This document shows, in pieces, positions 9,202-18,017 of a stretch of DNA of 64,000 nt. Below the pieces are notes generated by a model. The model saw only the letters and a program-made list of their open reading frames with translations. It made no database searches and was not told the origin of the DNA. Made by a program: the position numbers and the translations under genes. Source of the DNA: Natronorubrum tibetense GA33 (GTDB lineage: Archaea > Halobacteriota > Halobacteria > Halobacteriales > Natrialbaceae); NCBI RefSeq assembly GCF_000383975.1, contig NZ_KB913017.1:3324265-3388264 (forward strand), in the 5' to 3' direction. The number at the start of each line of letters is the position of its first letter. Positions within the stretch are counted from its first letter, which is position 1.

Positions 9202-10166
9202 TGGAAATAGACAATCTCGCCTCTCTAGTCGCATTAACGGATGTCGACGGAGTCGGTGATAAGCGCGCCCTCAAATTGTATCGAGCGGTCGAGACACCGG
9301 AGGAACTCTGGTCGAGTTCGTTAACCGCATTTGACGACTTTCACTATGTGGATGAAGAAACCCACACGCAGCTACAGAATTTGCCGGAGACCATCGACAA
9401 CTACCGCGAGCGGTTCGATCGCTACAGGAACGATGGAATCAAGATCATCGGTATCGACGACGACCGGTACCCAGCATCATTACGGCGCAATCATGCACCG
9501 CTTGTCCTCTATGCGAAGGGAAATGTTGATCTGTTAAACGGGCCAGCAGTGAGCGTTTCCGGATCGCGCGAGACCAACGAAGCCGGGCAACACTGGACCC
9601 GTGAGATCGCGTGTGAGCTGGCCGCTGAAGGGTATACGATTGTCAGTGGCGGTGCTCGAGGCGCAGATACGGCGGCTCACGAAGGAGCCCTCGATGCGAC
9701 TGGCGAAACGATTGTTGTCCTCGGGACGGGTGTAGATATCCCGTATCCAGAGGAGAACAAGGCTCTGTTTTCCGATATCGTCGATACGGGTGGCCTTCTA
9801 CTCTCACACCAGCGACCGAATGCGGGACCGACTCGTCATTCATTCCTCAACCGCAACCCGACGATTTCTGCGTTGAGCCCTGGGATAATCGTCGTCGCTA
9901 CCGATGGGACGGGCGGAACGATGGCCCAGTATGACATCGCTGTCGAACAGAATCGCCGAATATTCGTTCCCAAAGCTGATCGCGACATACGACCCGATAA
10001 TGGCCTCAGAGAGTTGCGAACTGCCAAGGCGACGACGGTTGTCTCCTCGACTGCGTCGGTCGAAGCCAAACTTGTAGAAGCAGTTCCCGGTGACGAGGCA
10101 AAACCCGGTGATACGGACGGTTTCGAGGAACAGGCAAACCAAACGTGTCTGGATGACTGGGGGTGA
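9201..10166 (+). CDS. dprA: DprA/Smf-like Rossmann (SLOG) protein
   Basis: This 321-residue protein has an N-terminal helix-hairpin-helix (VDGVGDKRALKLYRAV, about 12-27), then a DprA-type Rossmann fold: VSGSRETNEAG, IVSGGARGADTAAHEGAL (about 149-166) and a VVLGTGVDIPYPEENK block. DprA in bacteria binds single-stranded DNA and loads RecA. In archaea, and in conflict systems, related SLOG folds may instead bind nucleotides. The C-terminal winged helix of bacterial DprA is not evident. It is coupled to the upstream Mre11-like/PRTase gene by a one-base overlap, so the pair probably acts together. DprA plus a ComF-like PRTase recalls the bacterial competence set, but no other competence gene is here. 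Confidence 0.8.
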   Translation: MEIDNLASLVALTDVDGVGDKRALKLYRAVETPEELWSSSLTAFDDFHYVDEETHTQLQNLPETIDNYRERFDRYRNDGIKIIGIDDDRYPASLRRNHAPLVLYAKGNVDLLNGPAVSVSGSRETNEAGQHWTREIACELAAEGYTIVSGGARGADTAAHEGALDATGETIVVLGTGVDIPYPEENKALFSDIVDTGGLLLSHQRPNAGPTRHSFLNRNPTISALSPGIIVVATDGTGGTMAQYDIAVEQNRRIFVPKADRDIRPDNGLRELRTAKATTVVSSTASVEAKLVEAVPGDEAKPGDTDGFEEQANQTCLDDWG

Positions 10167-10591
10167 CTCTTTCTAGTCAAGCTGTTTCCCGAATCGGGAA
10201 CTCGCAATTTTGCTTAGCGGACACTGGATAGGTTGTACCCGTCGGTGGGATGGTGGTAGTCGACGAGATCGGCCAGTGAACTCGAGGACGTACATCTCGA
10301 CAGACTGAGTACAGTGGTGTCGTTTTCCGCTCATATGTGTGGCGTGTCCGACCAGATATTCTGTTTAAATTACCGTCGCCGTCTCGGATACTCTCGAGGA
10401 CGTAGCGAATCCCCAGCAGAATTGCACAATCGCTCTTGTGTAGCACATTGTTTATGTAGAGCTGACTTGCGATTCTGTGGTGAACTGAGTAAGACTATAA
10501 TCCGGTCGTTGGGCGATCAGACGGTCAGTTTCTGTTCCAACTCCTTTATCGAGAGCTGTATCAACAATCTTTTGCGGAAGAGCGTTGGTAA
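10167..10591. other. Intergenic region with a perfect palindrome after dprA
   Basis: The region sits between convergent genes. At 10186-10200 there is a perfect palindrome, TTCCCGAATCGGGAA, 19 bases after the dprA stop. It could be a transcription terminator stem (though no T-run follows) or an operator. Beyond it I find no frame with convincing coding character; the longest minus-strand frame has basic, low-complexity composition unlike the neighbours. Confidence 0.4.
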
Positions 10592-11248
10592 TTATTTGAG
10601 CTCAGAATCAGCCTGTTGGTCTAAGTTGTCTCGCCAGTGATGTTCACCCGAATTTGGACTAATAGATGGGTACTGTTTGCCGTCAAGGTCGACCGGTGCC
10701 GACTCTAATCTATCAACGGTTTGTTCGGCTTGATCGTGTTTCTTTCTCACCGATGCTAGTATTGAATCAATCACCATCCCGTCACAGTCCCATTTCTCAG
10801 CCATCTCCTGCCTGTTTAATCCGGTTTCTTTCAACGAGACAATCTGTGCTTCCTCGTGAGAGAGAATGGTCCTCTGTTGGAGTTCTGCAAGACTTGGCCA
10901 TATCCGTGCAACCGTGTCCACGGTGTTTTTTCGTACTCGTCCTGTGTCGGTCCAGGAGTACGATAACTCTGCTTTGCCCCACGCTCCGTCTTCTGTTCGA
11001 GTGATTGAAACCGTGTGATGTCCCATATCGTCTTCCCGGTAGGGGCTCTCGAAGTTCTGGAATTGGGCGTGCACTTCCTCTGGATCATCTGAAGGTCCGT
11101 TTTCAACGACGCTGGTAACGGGTCCTGAGATGCTTCCCTTTTTATTAAGTGAAACAGTTATCTCGTCTCCTTTCTCAACTGAGTGTAAAACTCCGAACTG
11201 GTTCTCAGGAGATTGCTTTTTGAGGGTATAATCCGACAGATAAGCCAT
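10592..11248 (-). CDS. HTH-domain protein of unknown function
   Basis: This is about 218 residues with ATG at 11248. A GTG five codons upstream is possible, but a GGAG lies about nine bases before the ATG. The N-terminal 95 residues look beta-rich. Residues about 125-170 form a sigma-70-region-4-like or homeodomain-like HTH (LSHEEAQIVSLKETGLNRQE, then MAEKWDCDGMVIDSILASVRK). It probably binds DNA and regulates neighbours, or is itself part of a defence module. No partner is clearly cotranscribed; the 474-aa gene upstream is on the same strand about 95 bases away. Confidence 0.6.
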   Translation of the reverse strand: MAYLSDYTLKKQSPENQFGVLHSVEKGDEITVSLNKKGSISGPVTSVVENGPSDDPEEVHAQFQNFESPYREDDMGHHTVSITRTEDGAWGKAELSYSWTDTGRVRKNTVDTVARIWPSLAELQQRTILSHEEAQIVSLKETGLNRQEMAEKWDCDGMVIDSILASVRKKHDQAEQTVDRLESAPVDLDGKQYPSISPNSGEHHWRDNLDQQADSELK

Positions 11249-11343
11249 TTTGTAATACTCCACACACAGAACTTGGAGATAAACATTATGGCCCCGTTTG
11301 ACAGATTATATTGAATTAGCTTAATATTGGCCTGATTTTGAGA

Positions 11344-12768
11344 TCATTTGTTCCATAGATGGGGATGAGTATCTGTTTGAGTCTTCTGGAGCTGTTCATC
11401 AGGCCGATTGAGGTCATCTGACTCAGCAGCTATCTTCTCGAGTTGGTGCATACGCTTCTCGTACTGAATCTCTTCGAAGAGACGTTCTGCGGCGGAGAAT
11501 TGTTCTTTGCCAAACAGAGGAATGAATTCTCTTGTTATTGTCTGTACTGTTTGCAGATCAAGCTGTCGTGCGGGGAACGATTCTGGTGAAATGTTGTACT
11601 TTTCAAAGAATTGGTTACGGATATTATTGTATTCGGTTTCGTCAGCCTCCCGAAGTGCACTGAGACAAACGACTTCTTGTAACGGATAAAAATAATGTGA
11701 GTAGGCGGCCAGTGACTTGTAGTGTTCTGGTTCGTACCGCTTTCGAACCCATTGAACGAGTTCATCAATCGTTTTGAGGAGTTCTGGTAGCGAATCCTTC
11801 GGATGAAATGTCGGGACGTTGGTTAGTGAGTATCCTTGCGCCTGGAGGCTCCGAATGATACCATAGGGAGGGAGGTCAGGTACGCCATCGTGTTCCAGCA
11901 CAAGGCGGTTGTTATCATGTTTAGCGAATCGGTATCTGTCGATTGCGTATCGAGAGACGAGAGAGCCAAAGAGATACTGTGAATCCTCTGGATTTGTCAT
12001 CTCGATAGAGATTCCTTGATCGTCAACGGGTTCCTCCTTCTCTTCTTCCTCTTCTATAAAAAGAGCTTCTGGCAATTCAGACTTATCAACTCCGTCCCAG
12101 AGGTAGCTGTCTTCGCGAGGAAGGTAGACTGGACCTGTGACTGCATCAATATCATAGAGATACTTGAAAATCGACTCGTCAACATCGTCTTCCCACCACC
12201 TGAAGTTCTCTAAATTCGTCGCGAATTCCTCAATCACCTGATTAAATGCTTCTTCTGGAAGCTGGTGTTCGAACGAAGAGAAGAACGCAAATGTAGCGAT
12301 ACCACCTGCAAACTGACTGATACAGGCCTCCAACAGGGGATCTGCGTTGTTTGCGTGTTGCTCGAGAAATCGAGTTGCACTGATTAGGTGATCAAAGACG
12401 TATCGTCGGTTTGTCTCGGGCGTCGTTCGATCATGGTAACCGAAGCGTTTCAAAGCGCGACGGACGGGCCACGGAACTGACTCTGGATTGGAATTGTTAT
12501 AGCTGCAGGTACGTCGTTCTTCATCTACTATTTCAAACCCGTATGTTCCGAGACGTTCGTCATCCCGCCTATGAAGAACATCAATTCGATTCGTTCCATA
12601 TTGCGCTTCTCGGAGAGTAATCGTTATAGTCTCATCTGCATTTCCACGGGTCTCATCCTCACTCGGTATTTGGTCCTGATCGGTTACATAATCCGACCGC
12701 AGACCCCAATATCGAAGTGGAGTATCATATAGTGGTAGAGAGTATGTTTCCTTCCGAATCGAATCCAT
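11344..12768 (-). CDS. Hypothetical protein, 474 aa
   Basis: No domain is recognised. The protein is acidic. A region around residues 110-190 with helical character is followed by an acidic run (IEEEEEKEEPVDDQG, about 239-253), then a predicted helical C-terminal half (about 300-455) rich in Tyr/Phe/His. No membrane segment, nuclease motif or P-loop is evident. It is followed downstream on the same strand by the HTH protein and preceded by an IS scar. Given the island context it may be a defence protein, but there is no direct evidence. Confidence 0.55.
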   Translation of the reverse strand: MDSIRKETYSLPLYDTPLRYWGLRSDYVTDQDQIPSEDETRGNADETITITLREAQYGTNRIDVLHRRDDERLGTYGFEIVDEERRTCSYNNSNPESVPWPVRRALKRFGYHDRTTPETNRRYVFDHLISATRFLEQHANNADPLLEACISQFAGGIATFAFFSSFEHQLPEEAFNQVIEEFATNLENFRWWEDDVDESIFKYLYDIDAVTGPVYLPREDSYLWDGVDKSELPEALFIEEEEEKEEPVDDQGISIEMTNPEDSQYLFGSLVSRYAIDRYRFAKHDNNRLVLEHDGVPDLPPYGIIRSLQAQGYSLTNVPTFHPKDSLPELLKTIDELVQWVRKRYEPEHYKSLAAYSHYFYPLQEVVCLSALREADETEYNNIRNQFFEKYNISPESFPARQLDLQTVQTITREFIPLFGKEQFSAAERLFEEIQYEKRMHQLEKIAAESDDLNRPDEQLQKTQTDTHPHLWNK

Positions 12769-12857
12769 ATCGGAAAAGACTCATTTTTGTATTAATTAGT
12801 TATCGGCCGCTTGGTAGCGAGTCTCCACCTCAGATGATACTCTCAATCGAGATGCAC

Positions 12858-12966
12858 GGCACTGTCTAGTTCAGTACCGCCTCAGCTGGCGTCTTTCCAT
12901 CGAGCGATTGATGCGGTCTTTGATGGTTGTAGTAATGCACAAATTGCTCAAGCCATTTACGGGGCA
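12858..12966 (-). mobile_element. Transposase 3'-end scar (integrase-core type)
   Basis: Read on the minus strand this encodes WLEQFVHYYNHQRPHQSLDG followed by KTPAEAVLN and a TAG stop. This is the typical C-terminal motif of integrase-core (IS481/IS3/IS630-like) transposases. It ends in the terminal sequence GGCACTGTCTAG, which occurs again at 31395 after a second, more decayed copy. Only the last 30 or so codons remain. The stretch 12769-13070 holds nothing else that I can support. Confidence 0.6.
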
Positions 12967-13070
12967 CTCCGCCGACTGCCCACCCACGAGTTATGGAAAC
13001 GGTCAACCCGAATTTTGATTTGCATAATGGTGCTAAACGCTTCCATCCATTCTGCGGCTAAACGAGATGG

Positions 13071-15161
13071 TCAGGAGATTCGACCAAGTGCCCACGTTGC
13101 CTGTTCCTGAACCTGTTCATCGGGGTCGTCTTTGAGCAGCCGTAACTGGTCAACTGGAACCGGCGCATCAGCGTTACCAATCAATGTACACGTGTTCGCC
13201 CGCACGGTCGAATTTGAATCGCTGAGAGCTGCGACCAATTGTTCGTGTTCATCACGGACTGCTTTGGGGTTCGCTTCGCCGGCACGAAGTAACGTAATTG
13301 AGGTGTGCACTCTAGTTTCGTCGTCGTCAGCAGTAAGAGACTCTGCCAGCTCCGGTGCAAGTTCGATAACGTCTTCGGGGTTCGACTGTGCAATATCGGC
13401 CAAGAGGCCAGCAGCGTTCGCACGAACCAACGCATCGTCGTTGGTAAGCAATTCACCGAGTGAATCAACGATATCACCGGCTGCGTCGGGGTAGGCCTGT
13501 GCGATTTCCCCGAGCGTCGAGAGCGCGTTCGTACGTAGATTTTCATCGGGCTCGTCGATACTATTGATTAGGATCTCGACTGCCGGGAGGAGTTCCTCGG
13601 GATATGCTTCGGCGACGTTCGAGAACGTATATAGCAGCCAGCGGCGAGTCTCCAAGGTCGCTGAATCAGCTGCCGACGCCATCGCAGGCACCGCATCTAG
13701 CACCCGTTTTGGAGCTACCTCAGCCACAATTCCGAAGCACTTCGCTATTTCCGCTGCTTGCTCCCGATCGGTAAGGAGATCTAATCGAGCCAGGAGCATA
13801 GTCTCGAAATCGTCGGCAACTGTCTCACGGACGTCTTCTCGCTCCCCGAAGACCATAGCGATGAATTCTAGTGCTGTGGCGGCCTCGACTTGGCCATTCT
13901 GAGATGCTTCGAGAACAACCTCAACATCTCCGAGCGGGATTTGCTCTGCGTTCTCATCGGCGATCGCCACTAACTCCGAAATTGCGGAATCCCAGACCGG
14001 GTCGGGTAGCTGTTCGAAAGAAATCGGGTGAAGTTCACGCAGAGCCGGGAGACGGATCGTGATTGGGGGGTTTCCGACAATCGGTTGGAATCGAAACACC
14101 GGGGGCCCATGGAGCGGTTTTGCCGATGGCCGTGTAATCTCGTTGTGGTAGCCGACCACCCGCTGTTCTTCGTTATCGTCCAAGTACGCAATTTCGAATA
14201 GGTACCCGACATCCAGGATGGTTTCGACTGTGGTTTCGGATTCAAAGCCTCCCGTCATCGCTTCTGTGGATAGCCACTTCCCGGATTCGTGGGTCGGTTC
14301 CTGGATATCTGGAAGCGAACGCAGCCCGGGAGCAACGACATCTTCCCACCATCTTTGCCGGAATTCGTATTCGAAACCCTTTGCTCTGGCCTGAACACCG
14401 TTACTCCCAAGCGGATGATTTTTCTCGGGTTCCAACGCTTCCACGATCTCGTCACGGGACACACCGCCGTGTTCGAGGATGTACCGGCGTGCAGCGGCAA
14501 TAGCGAGCACACAGTCCTGACGCGGTGCTTTCATTGAAAAATCGACGTTCTCCAGAGCGAGCAGATCGGCATCGACCTCAAGCCGGCGCCTTCGCAAGTC
14601 CAGACTGAGTTGGTCACTCAGGACGTCCTGGTCGAATCTATCTTCGTACTGTGAGAGTGTTATCTGGCGGCTATCTCCAGTCCGGAACTCGGTGTTTCCT
14701 AATCGAATGCCGTGAGGGATTGCTTCGATCGGGAGTTCTTCCCTCCAGGCGGTAATCATCGCTTCTTGGATCGTGATGGAGTCCCCGTCGTCGGAAACCA
14801 GTTCTTTGTCTGGATCAAGACCGCCGCTCGCCGGGTCATAGAGGAACGCGTCAGCCCCGACGACATCATAGATCCCAAGCTCCCTTACAAGTCCGTTCCA
14901 GCGTCCCTCGATCGTCTCCTCGTCTTGGTCGTTCAGCAGCGCGATCAGATCTTGAATTAAGTCCGAGGTGAACTCCTTATTGAGCAGTCCCGCTTCTTCC
15001 AGCGCCTCGATATCGGGACTGGCAACCAGTTTCCGAACGCGATTTGTTATCTGCAGGGCCCGTTCTTGGCCTACTTCGTACTCCCGGTGCATCTTTGTTG
15101 CCATCGCACCTGCCCAATCACTCGCCCCCATAGAGAGGGCAAGCAGCCCGAGAACTATCAT
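13071..15161 (-). CDS. Membrane-anchored HEAT-repeat protein
   Basis: This 696-residue protein starts with a short hydrophobic segment (MIVLGLLALSMGASDWAGAM) that may be a membrane anchor or a truncated start. The central region (about 200-400) is unassigned and includes a winged-helix-like stretch around ARRYILEHGGVSRDEIVEAL. The C-terminal 250 residues are tandem HEAT/armadillo-type repeats, with NALSTLGEIAQAYPDAA and AAGLLADIAQSNPEDV as examples. The repeats closely match those of the HAD/HEAT protein at 19216-20928 (shared YPEELLPA, GLLADIAQ and LLRAGEANP blocks), so the two share a scaffold attached to different N-terminal domains. Such proteins usually mediate protein contacts. The role is unknown. 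Confidence 0.7.
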   Translation of the reverse strand: MIVLGLLALSMGASDWAGAMATKMHREYEVGQERALQITNRVRKLVASPDIEALEEAGLLNKEFTSDLIQDLIALLNDQDEETIEGRWNGLVRELGIYDVVGADAFLYDPASGGLDPDKELVSDDGDSITIQEAMITAWREELPIEAIPHGIRLGNTEFRTGDSRQITLSQYEDRFDQDVLSDQLSLDLRRRRLEVDADLLALENVDFSMKAPRQDCVLAIAAARRYILEHGGVSRDEIVEALEPEKNHPLGSNGVQARAKGFEYEFRQRWWEDVVAPGLRSLPDIQEPTHESGKWLSTEAMTGGFESETTVETILDVGYLFEIAYLDDNEEQRVVGYHNEITRPSAKPLHGPPVFRFQPIVGNPPITIRLPALRELHPISFEQLPDPVWDSAISELVAIADENAEQIPLGDVEVVLEASQNGQVEAATALEFIAMVFGEREDVRETVADDFETMLLARLDLLTDREQAAEIAKCFGIVAEVAPKRVLDAVPAMASAADSATLETRRWLLYTFSNVAEAYPEELLPAVEILINSIDEPDENLRTNALSTLGEIAQAYPDAAGDIVDSLGELLTNDDALVRANAAGLLADIAQSNPEDVIELAPELAESLTADDDETRVHTSITLLRAGEANPKAVRDEHEQLVAALSDSNSTVRANTCTLIGNADAPVPVDQLRLLKDDPDEQVQEQATWALGRIS

Positions 15162-15229
15162 AGTAAGGTATATTTCGGCGCTGCTGGCATCTCAGTTCAC
15201 TCGATTCGTTTACGGTCAAGATACGCGAA

Positions 15230-15595
15230 TTGCTGGTCGAACTCGTCAATCTTCTTCTGATGATTTTCGCCGAAGGCCATCCGAAGGTCTGCTTTCGCGC
15301 GTTCAACGGAGCTCCGCTTGAACACAGCAAACATACCGCTGCCGGCGTTGAAGAACGGTTGTCTACGCTGAAGTCCGTTCCTGAATACGAGGCCGGTGAC
15401 TGGCGAACAATCGCTCGAGAGCTTCAAGGTTTGGAGTACAAGATCGGCATTGACGATGTGTTAGATGCGTTCGCCTTAGCGCTCACTGCGTGTGCGCCTC
15501 ACGATGAGTTCCAGCAGTTGCCATCGGATCCACCGGAAGATACGCGTGGATTACCGATGCAAATGGTGTACCGAAGCGAAACGCAGTTACGCTGA
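15230..15595 (+). pseudogene. DUF429-family protein, C-terminal remnant
   Basis: The frame from about 15270 reads EGHPKVCFRAFNGAPLEHSK and continues through a GIDDVLDAFALALTA motif to RGLPMQMVY. This is the conserved C-terminal half of DUF429 proteins (predicted RNase H-fold nucleases). The N-terminal half with its first catalytic Asp is missing: the frame opens only 14 codons earlier, next to the HEAT gene start. It is most likely a decayed gene truncated by rearrangement. It lies divergent to the HEAT gene and convergent with the DUF7344-like gene. Confidence 0.65.
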
Positions 15596-15643
15596 GAACT
15601 TAGCCTGTAGCTCTGCGTGAGACACGACGCGACTGGCCCGAAA

Positions 15644-16033
15644 TCAGCGATCCATCTCAGGGGGTTTACTCATGTCGCTGTTAGCGGTCTCGATAGTCTC
15701 CTCAATGCTCTGCATCACCTGAGCCACAACCGGTGTCCGATCGGTCGTGGACACGGTCTTGCTCTGTTGATCGTAGTCGATGATCCCGTGCTCTGCAAGC
15801 ACTGGGAGGTGCGTGTGATGGAGTCCGATCGCGGCTTTACGTCGAGTTGTCTGACCGACTGCGGTGGACTCTACACCGGCTTCGATCGCTGCGACTTGAC
15901 GAGCGAGATCACGTGCGTGGACGGTCACTTCGTCGTTGGATTCCTCTCGTTGAACCTCGGAGAGGACGTCGAGGACAATGCGACGGCGTTCGGATTTGAG
16001 GACCTCCAAGAGATCGTCGAGTTCGTTACTCAT
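15644..16033 (-). CDS. DUF7344-like winged-helix regulator
   Basis: This is about 129 residues from ATG 16033 (MSNELDDLLEVLKSERRRIV). It has the hallmark of the haloarchaeal DUF7344 HTH family: an N-terminal helix with ERRRIVLDVL, an internal RDLARQVAA helix, and a KAAIGLHHTHLPVLAEHGII wing/linker with the LHHxHLPxL signature. These proteins are ArsR-like predicted transcriptional regulators. The start codon overlaps the end of a 62-codon frame upstream, suggesting coupling. The target is unknown. Confidence 0.8.
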   Translation of the reverse strand: MSNELDDLLEVLKSERRRIVLDVLSEVQREESNDEVTVHARDLARQVAAIEAGVESTAVGQTTRRKAAIGLHHTHLPVLAEHGIIDYDQQSKTVSTTDRTPVVAQVMQSIEETIETANSDMSKPPEMDR

Positions 16034-16214
16034 GACTGCCCTCCGATGACCAAGTGTCGATAGTCGGTTGTGGGATCGATCTTGTGGATGGTTCGAGCTG
16101 CCGCACACTGCGGTGGGCGGATTGTCCGTCTTCGTTGAAGCCAAGAGGTTGCTCGTTGCCTGTCGGTCGGACAGAGTTATCACTCTTGACCTGCGTAGGG
16201 TTGATTGCTGTCAT
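16026..16214 (-). CDS. Possible 62-aa leader protein upstream of the HTH gene
   Basis: The frame begins MTAINPTQVKSDNSVRP and stops inside the start of the DUF7344-like gene (the bases CATGAGTAA carry both signals). Composition is polar and disordered, with no domain. Upstream (about 16215-16290) lies a GC-rich block that can pair (GGTAGG with CCTACC, minus strand), then a TATA-like AT run near 16290-16300. It is either a small translated leader coupled to the regulator or the untranslated leader itself. Confidence 0.35.
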   Translation of the reverse strand: MTAINPTQVKSDNSVRPTGNEQPLGFNEDGQSAHRSVRQLEPSTRSIPQPTIDTWSSEGSHE

Positions 16215-16725
16215 TGGTAGGCAGCGCGGCGTTCCGGCGTCCTACCGCCGGGCCCGTTTCGGGACGACCGCGCTATCTCTGGATGTGAGACTAATCATAA
16301 AAAGCGCTTGTATTTCTGAGTGCTAACTATACAACCATGGAAATTACCCATCGGGTTTCCAGAAGCTAGCACTGTTAAATCGGGTAAATCAGATCGACTG
16401 CGTAGGGTTCTTTGAATCATCCAATGCAGTTGGTTTGCTATCTGTTTTCCTTAGCTGCCGTATTTCATCAGGTTGAGTAGTTCTAAAGTATCAGTGTCGA
16501 AATAACTATTAATACTCTATGCCGTGAGAAATGCTACTCAGACTTCGCCCCTACTGCGGTTTTTGTTCGATTTAACAGTACCTCTTCGGCTATTACATAG
16601 GAGTCTAGACGTTTCAGAGAAAGAATTATGCGTGATTATTTTTACTATGTTTACGAATCGTTCGGGCTTTGATCTCAGCCCTCAAGCTTCTTGTAGGTCG
16701 CTCCGAGATCGTTTCAACTGAGCGA
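16215..16725. other. AT-rich intergenic region
   Basis: The region holds the probable minus-strand promoter of the DUF7344-like unit (AT-rich run with TTATGATT around 16290-16300) and the 3' end of the EVE operon at its right. The central part, 16320-16720, is noticeably AT-rich and I see no conserved frame, repeat array or RNA in it. Confidence 0.4.
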
Positions 16726-17199
16726 TTACTGCGAGAGTTTCTGTAGCACTTCGTCGATAGTGTTGTATCGATTGTCAACGACGCGATGACTACTCTGGGG
16801 ATAGGAACTGTACCCGAGTATCGTTTCGATTTCTTTGACTGGTTTTCTTATCGGTTGGAAATCGGTAACAGTGTATGCGAGTGTCGCAACTGAAGTTCTA
16901 AAGAAGGTCTCCGCCTGTGCTTCGGTTAGTCGATGTTTCTCACCGACCCTACCTACGCCAACGTACAATTGTTCATCATCGGCAATTCCTCGCTTGACCT
17001 TGTAGAACAGTAGGCCGTCACCTGGTTTCATCGTGTCATAGAGCTTCTGCCCCTTCTCATTGCTTTTTTGCGCCCAAAGTCGAGCGCCCTGTTGGGTAGA
17101 GAAATTGGCTTTGTCGAAGAGTGTATCAGTGGGTGGAGATGCGAGTAATTGTCCGTAATTCGGTTCGTCTACCGTGATTCTGAATAGGTCTTGTGTCAT
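16726..17199 (-). CDS. EVE/PUA-like modified-base reader protein
   Basis: This is a 157-residue single-domain protein. The sequence has the EVE-domain layout: an N-terminal strand after FRITVDEPNYG, then a helix with ARLWAQKSNEKGQKLYDTMK, a PGDGLLFYK strand with the G-D pair typical of PUA folds, YVGVGRVGEKHRL, and a C-terminal helix. EVE domains bind modified cytosine or adenine in DNA. It lies 11 bases downstream of the HNH gene on the same strand, so reader and nuclease are probably made together and form a modification-dependent restriction pair. The EVE assignment is by pattern only. Confidence 0.65.
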   Translation of the reverse strand: MTQDLFRITVDEPNYGQLLASPPTDTLFDKANFSTQQGARLWAQKSNEKGQKLYDTMKPGDGLLFYKVKRGIADDEQLYVGVGRVGEKHRLTEAQAETFFRTSVATLAYTVTDFQPIRKPVKEIETILGYSSYPQSSHRVVDNRYNTIDEVLQKLSQ

Positions 17200-17210
17200 G
17201 GTGAATTAAG

Positions 17211-18017
17211 TTAGTTTTTAATTTCCAGATCATCTCGTGATTTGGATTGTTCTCTCGCTTTCTTTTTCCATTCGAATAATGGTAGAACAGATCCGACATC
17301 AGACTCGTTACCACTCGTCATAATCCATTCAGAACGTAATATTCTCTTTCTTAACTTAGTACCACAGGAGTTGCATTTGAAGAACTTTATAAATAAAATC
17401 GAGTTGAGTGTTACTGCAGCACTCTTTCCGCAGGTTGGGCAGGAACCGAAGATATCAGTTGCTTGTGTCCGACTATGCATCCTACCTCGAATTCTGTATC
17501 GTTTGAACTCTTGAATAGTTCCTGCAGTTGTCGGCTCTATTTTTTCAGTATTTTCGACACGAACTAATTCGAGATTTTGCCGTGCACCATCCTGTGTGAT
17601 TCTCTCATCGTACATTGCTCCACATGAAGAGCACTGGAGAACTTTAGCTTCCTCTTTGGCAGTTATTTGTTCCCATCGAACTGTGAGATTTGCTTCAGTA
17701 CAGTTGGGGCATCCCCCATAGAACTCGTTCAGTTCCTCATCAGCTGATTTATACATTCGACTCCAGAACCCTTTCTGAGGCCGGTGAGTCGTTGCTCCCA
17801 TCCAACTGTGCCGTTTACCGTGACAGTCCTTGCAAAGCGTTGTGAGATTCTTGAGTTTGTGACTCCCTCCCTTGCTTTTCGGGACAATATGATGAGCATG
17901 AAGCTCACTATCACCCCTGGAACCGCCTTTTTCCCCGCAGTCTTGACACGTGTAGTTGTCCCTTTGATATATCTTCTTTCGCCGTTGGTTCCAGTCACTG
18001 GGATAACCAGCACCCAT
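17211..18017 (-). CDS. HNH endonuclease with zinc ribbons
   Basis: This 268-residue nuclease has an N-terminal HNH domain (about 5-70): CQDC knuckle (C24, C27), HAHHIVPKSKGG (His at 40, 42 and 43), NLTTLCKDCHGKRH. The HH pair and the two Cys pairs give a complete beta-beta-alpha-metal site. Two further CxxC zinc ribbons follow (CPNC with CSSC, and CPTC with CNSC), likely for DNA binding. The start overlaps the stop of the upstream gene by one base, and the EVE gene follows. In context it is the cutting component of a small restriction-like operon. An IS-borne homing HNH is less likely given the operon structure. Confidence 0.85.
   Translation of the reverse strand: MGAGYPSDWNQRRKKIYQRDNYTCQDCGEKGGSRGDSELHAHHIVPKSKGGSHKLKNLTTLCKDCHGKRHSWMGATTHRPQKGFWSRMYKSADEELNEFYGGCPNCTEANLTVRWEQITAKEEAKVLQCSSCGAMYDERITQDGARQNLELVRVENTEKIEPTTAGTIQEFKRYRIRGRMHSRTQATDIFGSCPTCGKSAAVTLNSILFIKFFKCNSCGTKLRKRILRSEWIMTSGNESDVGSVLPLFEWKKKAREQSKSRDDLEIKN

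Noticed and set aside
9201-10166. Natural competence locus (DprA plus ComF-like domain)
   Set aside because: No ComEA, ComEC, pilus or RecA-type partner genes are nearby. The PRTase is fused to a degenerate Mre11-like domain, which points elsewhere.
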